A DNA stretch of 41,917 nucleotides. It comes from an uncultured Prevotellaceae bacterium. GTDB lineage: Bacteria > Bacteroidota > Bacteroidia > Bacteroidales > Bacteroidaceae. Location: NCBI GenBank assembly GCA_946540735.1, contig CAMNIN010000033.1, positions 1-41,917 of the forward strand, in the 5' to 3' direction. Positions 32,296-39,360 of the stretch are shown here, in pieces. A program made the translations under genes and the position numbers. The stretch's first letter is position 1. Each line of letters begins with the position of its first letter. The notes below the pieces were generated by a model. That model had not been told where the DNA came from, did no database searches, and saw nothing but the letters and a program-made list of their open reading frames with translations.

Positions 32296-34410
32296 TTACT
32301 TTGCGTTGATCTCACGGAGCAATCTGTCGGCATGTCCCCAGCGGTCCATCATGAAGAGGACGAAACGGATGTCGACACCGATGCAGCGGGCGAGTTGCTT
32401 GTCGAAGAAGATATCGCTCGAGAGACTGTCCCAGTTGCCGTCGAAAGCCAGTCCGATAAGCTCTCCCTTGCCATTAAACATCGGCGAACCGCTGTTGCCG
32501 CCCGTGATGTCGTTGTTGGTCAGGAAGCAGAGCTGCATCTTGCCGGTGGTCTTGTCGGTATAAGGTCCGAAGTCTTTTGCCGAGAGGAGTTCTCTCATGA
32601 TGGGCTCTGCCTCATACTCGAAATTCTCACTGGCCTTGTCCATCTTCTCGACGATGCTCTCTGCTGTGGTGTAGTAACCAGAGGGAGCGCCGTTGAGCAG
32701 GTATTCACCCACCTGACCGTAGCTCAGGCGCATGGTGAAGTTGGCATCGCTGTAGTGGGGCTGGTCTTGTTCCATCCTCACCACTGCATCACAGAGATAG
32801 CGCTCTTGTGTCGCGATTTCATCGCCATTCTCGGCGAGGGCACCTCTGAGGTCATAAAGCACGTCCATGATGTCGGCACCGAAGCGCACACCGGGATCTT
32901 TCTGGAATTTCTTCTTGTTGACGTACAGCTTCTTCCCTTTCTTCATCAAGACAGACTTTTTCCAGAGGTAGTCGACGTACTTGGTATAGTCATTGCCGAA
33001 TTTCGTGCGGATGGTGGTGTAGAACTTGGGCAGGTATTGCTCTTTCACCTGGTTGGCATAGTTCTTCATCATCGCGGCGAGTGCCTCTTTCTCCAGGGCC
33101 TCGTCCCATTCGTTGGAGTTGTCTTCGATAAGGGCGTACTGCTTGTTGGGCTTGTTCTCGGGGCCCTTCAGTTCCACACGGCTGTTGACCATTCTGGCAC
33201 GGCGGAAGAACTCGTTGTTGCTGAAGAATGACTCCACCAGATAGTAGAAGGCGTAGGTCGGTTCGAAATTCTTGGCATAGAGTGTCTTCATCTTGTCGAA
33301 GTCGAGCTTGCCTTTCAGATAGCCCGTCTGATCCTGCCAGTTGCGGATCTTCTGCTCAAACTGCGCCTTTTGGTTGATGATGCCAATGGAGTCGATACAC
33401 TTGTTCATGCCGATGGAGTTCTTCCAGTAGTTGGAACTGTTGGCATACTTGCTGTCATACTTGATACGCACTGCCTCGTCGGCACGCATGTGCCTGAGCA
33501 TCACCTCCTGCTTGACGCCACGGGCCTGTGCCCTCACCGAGTTGCCGGCGTCTCTCATCTCCTTGATACCATACGAGGAGAGATAGCGCTCCGTACTGCC
33601 CGGATATCCGATCGTCATGGCGAAGTCGCGGTCCTTGTAACCCTGCATCGACACCTGAGCCCAGCGCTTGGGGTGGTAGGGCACGTTGTCCTCGCTGTAT
33701 GCTGCCGGACCGTTGGTCTTCGGGTCTGCATAGATGCGGAAGACGGAGAAGTCGCAGGTCTGGCGGGGCCACATCCAGTTGTCTGTCTCGCCACCAAACT
33801 TACCCATCGACTTGGGGATCGTGAAAACGAGCCGCAGGTCGGTGAAGTCCTGATAGGTGGTGGCATAGTAGCGGTTGCCTTCAAAGAAGGGGTCGATGCT
33901 GACGTGGAGGGTCTTGTCGGCACGCTTCACCGAGTCGGTCATGGCATTGGTGAGCGAGTCGATGAGCAGCTCGCGCTGCATGTTGCTCATCGACTCCAGT
34001 CCCAAGGCGTTCAGACGACCGGTGATGTCCTTCTGGTCGACCATGAAACTCACAAACATGTTCTCATTGGGCAACTCCTCCTTGTATGACTTGGCGTAAA
34101 AGCCATTGAGCATATAGTCGTGCTCCACCGTGGAGTGGCTGCGGATTGCCTCAAAACCACAGTGGTGATTGGTGAACACCAGTCCGTCGGGCGAGACGAC
34201 AACTCCCGTGCAATAGCCGCTGAAATTCACCACGGCGTTCTTGAGCGCATTCTCTCCGTAATAGAGGTCGTTGTAAGACATCTGGAAACCCTCGTTCTGC
34301 ATGATCTCATACACTTGCGGAGGCAGGTTGTAGATGGTCCACATTCCCTCGTCGGCCTTGGCCTGTGTCAACATGGCCAGACCAGTAATGAACAAAGCAA
34401 TTTTTCTCAT
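32296..34410 (-). CDS. S46 family dipeptidyl peptidase, DPP7-type
   Basis: S46 peptidases cut dipeptides from peptide N-termini in the periplasm, feeding amino-acid fermenters. The 704-residue protein has a signal peptide (MRKIALFITGLAMLTQAKA). The catalytic residues read as His83 (TNHHCG), Asp220 (RQTCDFSVF) and Ser640 (GGNSGSP). The specificity position 18 residues after Ser is Gly (AFDGNW), as in DPP7, rather than the Arg of DPP11, so hydrophobic P1 residues are predicted. I chose ATG 34410. The frame continues to 34902 inside the flippase gene, but that part is a shadow without a signal peptide. It sits 23 bases after the flippase. Confidence 0.94.
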   Translation of the reverse strand: MRKIALFITGLAMLTQAKADEGMWTIYNLPPQVYEIMQNEGFQMSYNDLYYGENALKNAVVNFSGYCTGVVVSPDGLVFTNHHCGFEAIRSHSTVEHDYMLNGFYAKSYKEELPNENMFVSFMVDQKDITGRLNALGLESMSNMQRELLIDSLTNAMTDSVKRADKTLHVSIDPFFEGNRYYATTYQDFTDLRLVFTIPKSMGKFGGETDNWMWPRQTCDFSVFRIYADPKTNGPAAYSEDNVPYHPKRWAQVSMQGYKDRDFAMTIGYPGSTERYLSSYGIKEMRDAGNSVRAQARGVKQEVMLRHMRADEAVRIKYDSKYANSSNYWKNSIGMNKCIDSIGIINQKAQFEQKIRNWQDQTGYLKGKLDFDKMKTLYAKNFEPTYAFYYLVESFFSNNEFFRRARMVNSRVELKGPENKPNKQYALIEDNSNEWDEALEKEALAAMMKNYANQVKEQYLPKFYTTIRTKFGNDYTKYVDYLWKKSVLMKKGKKLYVNKKKFQKDPGVRFGADIMDVLYDLRGALAENGDEIATQERYLCDAVVRMEQDQPHYSDANFTMRLSYGQVGEYLLNGAPSGYYTTAESIVEKMDKASENFEYEAEPIMRELLSAKDFGPYTDKTTGKMQLCFLTNNDITGGNSGSPMFNGKGELIGLAFDGNWDSLSSDIFFDKQLARCIGVDIRFVLFMMDRWGHADRLLREINAK

Positions 34411-34433
34411 AATCATATCTTGATTGTTAATGT

Positions 34434-35921
34434 TTATTTTCTGAAATATTTGCCGATGTAAGGCAGGCTCGACAATGGGAAGTCGCGCTTCACCGTGTAG
34501 GCCACAAAGCACAACACAAGCAGCGTGTTGACGGCCAGGGAGGCCCAGAGAGGCAGGCTGGCCGAAGCAAGATGGATGCAGGCATAGAGCAGAGCGGCCA
34601 CTGCCAGATAAGAGAAGATCTCTCGCAGAGGATAAGCCACCGGGAAGTATCGCTGCCCGATGAAATAGGACAACAGCATCGATACGCTGTAAGCGATGAG
34701 CCCTGCCCATGCGCACGCCATATAACTGAAACGCGGGATGAGAAGCAGGTTGATGACGAAGAGCACCACGGCTCCGATGCCAGAGAAATAGGCTCCCCAG
34801 ATGGTGCGGTCGGTGAGTTTGTACCAGAAAGAGAGATTGAAGAAGATGCCGAAGACGATCTCTGCCGCCATCACGATCGGCACCACCCGCAGTCCGCTCC
34901 AATAGCTCTCGCCGATAAGAAACTTGAGCAGATCGATGTAGGCCATCACCACGAGGAAAGCCAGCAGAGTGAAGATGATGTAGTATTTCATCGTCTGTGC
35001 ATACATCTCCTTACTGTCCTTGTCCTTCACCTTGCTGAACACGAACGGCTCGTAAGCGAAGCGGAATGCCTGTGTGATCATCATCATGATCATCGCTATC
35101 TTGATACATGCTCCGTAAATGGCCAGCTCACTGAATCCATTGTCGCCCGGATACACCTTGGGAAACATGATCTGAGAGAGGCTTTGGTTGAGCTGTCCGG
35201 CGATGCCCATGACAAGGATTGGCCAAGCGTAAGTCAACATCTGGCGGCACATCTTGCCGTCGAATCCGTGACGGATACCTCTGAGTTCCTTGTGCAGGAA
35301 GACGAGGTTGAACATCGAACAGAAAAGATTGATATAGAACACCCATGCCACATCATAGTGGAACGTCTCGCCATAGATGCCAAACGGATTGAGGTGAAGC
35401 ATGGGCAAGCCGAAGAAGTAGATGAGGTTGAGCACGATGTTCAGTGCGATATTGGCTATCTTCAAGGAGGCAAACTTGATCGGACGGTGCACGCACCGCA
35501 AATAGGCGAAGGCGATGGCGGTGAATGCGTCGAGAGCTACGGTGAGATACATCACCACCACATATTCCGGATGGCTGCCATAGCCCAGCAGTTCTGCGAT
35601 CTGCCTGCAGAAGAGCAGCATGATCAAAGTCGTCACCACACCCACTGTACCTACCATTCTGAGCACCGTGGAATACACCTTCTCACGATCCATGCCCTCC
35701 TTGTTCATGAATCTGAAGAAAGTGGTTTCCATGCCAAAGGTCAGCAGCATGATGAGAATGGCCACATAAGCATATACGTTGGTTATGATGCCATATTCAC
35801 CTCCAGTGGAAGCGAATTTCGAAGTCTGTATGGGAACAAGCAGGTAATTGACAAATCGTGCCACTATGCTGCTCAATCCATAAATGGCCGTATCTTTTGC
35901 CAGAGATTTTAAATTTGCCAT
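34434..35921 (-). CDS. Polysaccharide (lipid-linked oligosaccharide) flippase, Wzx/MurJ-like superfamily
   Basis: The 495-residue integral membrane protein has about 12-14 hydrophobic helices. The N-terminal amphipathic start SLAKDTAIYGLSSIVARFVNY and the GGEYGIITNVYAYVAILIMLLTFGMET-like second helix pair are typical of the polysaccharide biosynthesis branch of the MOP superfamily. It would flip an undecaprenyl-linked glycan across the inner membrane. I chose ATG 35921 (MANLKSLAKD) over the frame start at 35951. It is the first gene of a three-gene minus-strand run with DPP7 and GH2, divergent from luxS. No glycosyltransferases are nearby, so the substrate is open. Confidence 0.88.
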   Translation of the reverse strand: MANLKSLAKDTAIYGLSSIVARFVNYLLVPIQTSKFASTGGEYGIITNVYAYVAILIMLLTFGMETTFFRFMNKEGMDREKVYSTVLRMVGTVGVVTTLIMLLFCRQIAELLGYGSHPEYVVVMYLTVALDAFTAIAFAYLRCVHRPIKFASLKIANIALNIVLNLIYFFGLPMLHLNPFGIYGETFHYDVAWVFYINLFCSMFNLVFLHKELRGIRHGFDGKMCRQMLTYAWPILVMGIAGQLNQSLSQIMFPKVYPGDNGFSELAIYGACIKIAMIMMMITQAFRFAYEPFVFSKVKDKDSKEMYAQTMKYYIIFTLLAFLVVMAYIDLLKFLIGESYWSGLRVVPIVMAAEIVFGIFFNLSFWYKLTDRTIWGAYFSGIGAVVLFVINLLLIPRFSYMACAWAGLIAYSVSMLLSYFIGQRYFPVAYPLREIFSYLAVAALLYACIHLASASLPLWASLAVNTLLVLCFVAYTVKRDFPLSSLPYIGKYFRK

Positions 35922-35992
35922 AGCGGAAAGTGAATGCGGGGATGGCACCATCCGTGCCTCCCCTATCTGTTGACGGGTTGATATTAAGGTAG

Positions 35993-36000
35993 CAAAGGTA
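35993..36000 (-). promoter_or_regulatory. Possible -7 box for the flippase-DPP7-GH2 run
   Basis: TACCTTTG on the minus strand is a perfect TAnnTTTG box 72 bases before the flippase ATG. No well-spaced TTTG is seen upstream. Confidence 0.35.
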
Positions 36001-36117
36001 CATCTTTTTATTGAAATAGCTACATAAAAAACTCAAAATGTGATGAGTCATGTGAAAGTGCCGGTATTGCCGTGGGCAAAGGGAAAAGACAGCCAGGCCT
36101 TTCACCCCGACAATTAT

Positions 36118-36148
36118 TTTGTCATTCTGAAGAAAATGCTTATTTTTG
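36118..36148 (+). promoter_or_regulatory. luxS promoter (TTTG-N19-TATTTTTG)
   Basis: TTTG (36118-36121), exactly 19 bases, then TATTTTTG (36141-36148). Both boxes are perfect. Transcription from about 36152 leaves a leader of some 55 bases and excludes the upstream in-frame ATG at 36040. Confidence 0.75.
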
Positions 36149-36207
36149 CATCGGAAACCAAATCCAACCTCTCACCATTCAGCTATTTCAATCCTCAATC
36201 TATAATT

Positions 36208-36702
36208 ATGGAAGTCATACAAAGTTTCACCATCGACCACACCCACCTCAAACCAGGCATCTACGTCTCACGCATAGACAAGGGTCTCACCACTTTCGAC
36301 CTGCGCATTACTGAGCCCAATCAAGAACCCGCTGTCGCTCCGGCGGCTATCCACAGCCTGGAGCACCTCATGGCCACCTGGTTCCGCAACAGCGAGGCCA
36401 AGGAGGACGTGGTCTACGTAGGCCCCATGGGCTGTCTCACAGGCATGTATGTCATCATGGCAGGGCAGTACTCCGTCGACGACATGCGCCGCCTCACCAT
36501 CGAGTGCCTACAGTGGATCCTCACACAGGACAAAGTGCCCGCCACCGAACCGCAGACGTGTGGCAACTACCTGCTTCACGACCTGCCAATGTGCAAGTGG
36601 GAGAGCGCCCGTTATCTCGACCGCCTGCAGCACGATTTCCACTGCGAGTACACCAAACTGCAGATCACACTCGACGACGGCAAGACATTTGCCGATGCTT
36701 GA
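36208..36702 (+). CDS. luxS: S-ribosylhomocysteine lyase
   Basis: Cleaves S-ribosylhomocysteine to homocysteine and DPD, the precursor of autoinducer-2, in the activated methyl cycle. The 164-residue protein has the metal site HSLEH (His49, His53 with base Glu52) and Cys118 (QTCGNY), catalytic Cys76 in GPMGCLTG, and the N-terminal IDHTHLKPG. All key residues are present. I chose ATG 36208, downstream of the promoter, which matches the usual MEVIQSF-type start. It is monocistronic and convergent with the OMP gene 3 bases away; no hairpin terminator is visible between them. Confidence 0.97.
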   Translation: MEVIQSFTIDHTHLKPGIYVSRIDKGLTTFDLRITEPNQEPAVAPAAIHSLEHLMATWFRNSEAKEDVVYVGPMGCLTGMYVIMAGQYSVDDMRRLTIECLQWILTQDKVPATEPQTCGNYLLHDLPMCKWESARYLDRLQHDFHCEYTKLQITLDDGKTFADA

Positions 36703-36705
36703 TGC

Positions 36706-37581
36706 TCAGAAGCAAAGGCCGAAAGAGAGGGATTGGAACTCCACGTCGGTGCCTTTGAGCACGTTCATGGGACTGTATCTCACATAGAGGGGTATCACCG
36801 GATTCTTGAGCACCAGCAGGCAGTCGATGGTCCACCGCCGCTGACCGATGCTTTTCTCCTTGAAGGTGTACTCGCCACCATCCTTGTCGTATACGGTCTT
36901 CAGGCGGCCATAGGTGTTCCAGTTGAACACCGGCCCCACCTTGAATCCCCATCCATGGCCGAAGCGATGCTGGTAGAGGAGCGGGAAAGAGAGGCTGAAA
37001 ATGTTGACCTGCGAGTGGCCGGGTTTGCTGCCATCAGGATAAGAGCTGAGCACCACCCTGCCCTCTTCGTTCTTCATCAATCTCATGTCGCCTTTCATGC
37101 AGTAAGTGCGCCAATTGAGCCCTATTCCCAGCGAGAGGATGTTGCGCGAACGGCGGCCATGGCCGCGCAGGTGCACATCAAACTGCAGGGGCACGAAGAA
37201 GAAGTCCGTCGAACGCAACAGCTTGAAGTTGGTGCCCGCCGAGGCATTGGCCACACTTTGAAATCCGACGCCCAAGTGTGCGGTGCCTTCGACAAGGGTA
37301 CCCTTGCAACTGTCGTTCTTGGTCACCGCTACCTTGGGGATGAGCGACCAGTCGTCGCGGTCGATGGTGGTCTGGCTCACATAGTTGGAGTCTACCATCT
37401 GGATGGTGTTGCGATAGACATAGGAGCTGTCGCTCTCCTGTCCTTTGACGATAATTTTCTGCAGCGAGTCGTTGGTGATGACGGTCACCTTGGTGGGTTT
37501 GTTAATTACCACGGTGTCGTTGTCGGCAGCCCACATGGCGGTGTAAGCAAGAACAAACGTTAGTAAAAGAAAGTGTCTCAT
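36706..37581 (-). CDS. Predicted outer-membrane beta-barrel protein, unknown function
   Basis: The 291-residue protein has a signal peptide (MRHFLLLTFVLAYTAMWA) and a polar linker with several Val/Thr-rich strands (about 20-90). A barrel-like C-terminal part follows (about 95-291), with alternating strands such as NILSLGIGLNWRTY, INIFSLSFPLL-type VNIFSLSFPLLYQHRFGH and VEFQSLSFGLCF. Ending in Phe after an alternating strand is typical of BAM substrates. I do not recognise a named family. It is last in a minus-strand series after the sigma factor, membrane protein and small secreted protein, 22 bases behind the latter, so it may be a target of that regulatory system. Confidence 0.78.
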   Translation of the reverse strand: MRHFLLLTFVLAYTAMWAADNDTVVINKPTKVTVITNDSLQKIIVKGQESDSSYVYRNTIQMVDSNYVSQTTIDRDDWSLIPKVAVTKNDSCKGTLVEGTAHLGVGFQSVANASAGTNFKLLRSTDFFFVPLQFDVHLRGHGRRSRNILSLGIGLNWRTYCMKGDMRLMKNEEGRVVLSSYPDGSKPGHSQVNIFSLSFPLLYQHRFGHGWGFKVGPVFNWNTYGRLKTVYDKDGGEYTFKEKSIGQRRWTIDCLLVLKNPVIPLYVRYSPMNVLKGTDVEFQSLSFGLCF

Positions 37582-37603
37582 ATTCCTTGAATGTTTTGTT
37601 TTT

Positions 37604-38047
37604 TTAATTCTTCAGTATCTCACCCAGTTTCTCCAGCGAGTTGAGTGCGCCCTCCATATAGATGAGTATCACCTCATTATGCTTGTCGAAGAGATTTCTC
37701 GACTTCACACACACGAAGCGGTTGGCCTTGCCGGCGGGCCGCAGTCTCACCATGAGGGTGCGTGTGGTCTTGGAGCCCTTGCCTCCCGACCTGATGAGTT
37801 CTTCGTGCACGTCTTTCTCCACAAGGGCAAAGATCTCATCGGTCTGTGCCACAGTGGCTTCAAAACGCAAGCTTCTGAAGTAGGAGAGTTGGTATTTGGC
37901 GATGTCCTTTCCGCGCACCCTCGTCTCCACCATTTTCTCGAGCGGCACGATGCGCCCCTCAAACACGTTGTTGACGGCCAGTCCGTGCTGTGCATCGGCA
38001 ATCATGGCCGAAAAGCACATCAATGTGACAAAGATTATCTTTCTCAT
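37604..38047 (-). CDS. Small secreted protein, DUF6108-like
   Basis: The 147-residue protein has a signal peptide (MRKIIFVTLMCFSAMIADAQ) and a compact alpha/beta body (VFEGRIVPLEKMVETRVRGKDI, LSYFRSLRFEATVAQTDEIF, EVILIYMEGALNSLEKLGEIL). I associate it with DUF6108-type Bacteroidota proteins encoded beside sigma factors; this is from memory and not checked. I chose ATG 38047, which begins the signal peptide; the longer frame from 38098 adds an unlikely Cys-rich lead. It lies 13 bases after the membrane-protein gene and 22 before the OMP gene. Confidence 0.75.
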   Translation of the reverse strand: MRKIIFVTLMCFSAMIADAQHGLAVNNVFEGRIVPLEKMVETRVRGKDIAKYQLSYFRSLRFEATVAQTDEIFALVEKDVHEELIRSGGKGSKTTRTLMVRLRPAGKANRFVCVKSRNLFDKHNEVILIYMEGALNSLEKLGEILKN

Positions 38048-38060
38048 CTTTCTTGGAGTT

Positions 38061-38507
38061 TTACAAATCAAACATGTCATCAAGCAAATGGTCCACATCG
38101 TCGATAGGTGTCTCGGCCATGAAAGAGAGGTTTTGCGTCATCTCTTTGAGCGCCATCTCTCGGTCGGCGTAACGCTTGCCATATACGATGACCACATGAT
38201 CGGATTCCGGATGGAGGTGCCAGACGAGGCCCGCACCTCCCACGAGAGCCACGACGACGGCGGCGGCCACATATCGGCGCAGACGGTCTGACTGCCACCA
38301 ACGGCGTGAGACTGGCGCCACATCCTCACACTGGGGCTCGCGCAGGGCGATGGCCTGCAGTCCGTCCATCATATCGCGCAGCGGCAGCAGGTCGGCAGGC
38401 ACCCCAGTGCCGTGCAGCAGCCTGAGCAGCCGGCGCTCCTCTTCAAGCGAGGTGTCGCCCTGCATGAACCGCTCGGCCAGCAATCTCAGATTCTGTTCTT
38501 TATCCAT
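38061..38507 (-). CDS. Single-helix membrane protein, putative anti-sigma factor
   Basis: The 148-residue protein has a cytosolic N-terminal part (1-75) opening MDKEQNLRLLAERFMQGDTSLEEERRL, written here in two parts: MDKEQNLRLLAERFMQGD then TSLEEERRL. One transmembrane helix (79-97, YVAAAVVVALVGGAGLVWHL) and a roughly 50-residue periplasmic tail (VIVYGKRYADREMALKEMTQ) follow. The helical N-terminus with ERF and EEERRLL segments resembles the short anti-sigma modules next to ECF sigma genes in Bacteroidota. There is no zinc-binding HxxxCxxC motif, so it is not a ZAS-type anti-sigma. Its place directly downstream of the sigma gene (175-base gap) is the main argument. Confidence 0.65.
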   Translation of the reverse strand: MDKEQNLRLLAERFMQGDTSLEEERRLLRLLHGTGVPADLLPLRDMMDGLQAIALREPQCEDVAPVSRRWWQSDRLRRYVAAAVVVALVGGAGLVWHLHPESDHVVIVYGKRYADREMALKEMTQNLSFMAETPIDDVDHLLDDMFDL

Positions 38508-38682
38508 ATTTTTCTTTTCAAGTTTCGCATTTGCTCAACTTCTTTGCAGTTAAAGTAGTCATCGCTTCGCCCGTCCTGCGGACAGAAGTTAAGCCATTGC
38601 CTTGTTGTCAGAATGGTGTACCACTTTGCATATGGCTTCACTTCTTTAACTACTGACTTCTTAACTACTTCAGAAAGTTGAA
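38508..38682. repeat. Intergenic spacer with short tandem repeat
   Basis: Between the sigma and membrane-protein genes, CTTCTTTAACTACTGA (38641-38656) is followed directly by CTTCTTAACTACTTC (38657-38671), a near-perfect tandem pair. An inverted partial copy (AGTTAAAG, 38548-38555) lies about 90 bases away. No ORF or clear promoter is seen. Confidence 0.5.
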
Positions 38683-39153
38683 TTATTCTTCTTTCGCATG
38701 ATTTTTCATTTTCTTCAGCACGGCCTTTCTTGCCCTGCTCAGCGTCTGGCGAAGCGCCACCTCGGTAGAACCCGTGAGCTGGGCAATATCGTGCATCGTC
38801 ATACCGTCCATGTGCCGCAGGCGCAGCACGAGCTGCTGCATGTCGGGCAAGGTTTCCACGATACGCATGGTGTGCTCCAGCAGTTCGCTGTCCACATCGT
38901 CATCGTCATCGCTCACCTCTGCCAGTGGCGCCATGGGCAGCTTGCGCCTCAGCTTGTCGATGGCGAAGTTGCGCACCAGTCTCCTGGCCAAAGGTTCGAG
39001 GGGTGAGTGCAGCTCCGCCACCATCTGCCAGAGTCTGAGGAGCACATCCTGCACCGTGTCTTCGGCCTCGTCGTCATCAAGATAGCGGCAGGCCACGCCC
39101 CTGAGCAGGGGGCGTAAAAGTCTGACTTGCATGTTGAACTCCTCGTGTGTCAT
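38683..39153 (-). CDS. ECF-type RNA polymerase sigma factor
   Basis: The 156-residue sigma factor has a sigma-2 region (about 5-75, with DDDEAEDTVQDVLLRLWQ and RRLVRNFAIDKLRRK) and a sigma-4 region (about 95-150). The sigma-4 helix-turn-helix contains LRLRHMDGMTMHDIAQLTGS and VALRQTLSRARKAVLKKM. It lacks sigma-1 and sigma-3 domains, defining the ECF group. It would direct transcription of its own cluster and perhaps other envelope genes. The downstream membrane protein is the likely inhibitor. A 27-base AT-rich inverted repeat sits 7 bases before the ATG. Confidence 0.93.
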   Translation of the reverse strand: MTHEEFNMQVRLLRPLLRGVACRYLDDDEAEDTVQDVLLRLWQMVAELHSPLEPLARRLVRNFAIDKLRRKLPMAPLAEVSDDDDDVDSELLEHTMRIVETLPDMQQLVLRLRHMDGMTMHDIAQLTGSTEVALRQTLSRARKAVLKKMKNHAKEE

Positions 39154-39159
39154 CCGACG

Positions 39160-39186
39160 CTTTTTTGTATATTATACGCAAAAAAG
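39160..39186. promoter_or_regulatory. Inverted repeat in the sigma-factor leader
   Basis: CTTTTTTG (39160-39167) and CAAAAAAG (39179-39186) flank an AT-rich centre (TATATTATACG). It lies within 33 bases upstream of the sigma-factor ATG. It could be an operator or a leader hairpin that limits translation. Confidence 0.35.
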
Positions 39187-39244
39187 GGTGATTTGTGACA
39201 TCCGCATCCCGATTTTTTAACTGAAGGGGCATACAAAAAAGGAA

Positions 39245-39349
39245 GTTGACAAGTAGAAAACACTAAGCGTTTTTTCTACTTTCAACCAAAAAGTGCACGA
39301 GAATTTACTTTTTCTTAAAGAAAAACCAAGAAAAAGAAAGTTTTCGTGC
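39245..39349 (-). terminator. Two adjacent hairpins after the DUF3843-like gene
   Basis: The first to be transcribed on the minus strand (39295-39349) has 22-base arms with 3 mismatches and an 11-base loop. The second (39245-39287) has a 10-base-pair core, AAGTAGAAAA with TTTTCTACTT (39251-39260 / 39272-39281), extended by GTTG/CAAC, and is followed by CTTCCTTTTTT. The pair probably forms a double terminator separating the DUF3843-like gene from the sigma gene. Confidence 0.6.
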
Positions 39350-39360
39350 CTAAATCGATT

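Noticed and set aside
31843..33231. 462-codon plus-strand ORF opposite the GH2 and S46 genes
   Set aside because: It crosses two well-supported minus-strand genes, has no recognisable motifs and no promoter.
34411..34902. A 164-residue N-terminal extension of the S46 peptidase reading frame
   Set aside because: It runs through the flippase gene, would place the clear signal peptide in the middle of the protein, and is low-complexity His/Arg/Gly text typical of an out-of-frame reading.
34572..35912. 446-codon plus-strand ORF opposite the flippase
   Set aside because: It is His/Glu/Asp-rich with no domain pattern, exactly antisense to a membrane protein with conserved features. It is a shadow frame caused by codon bias.
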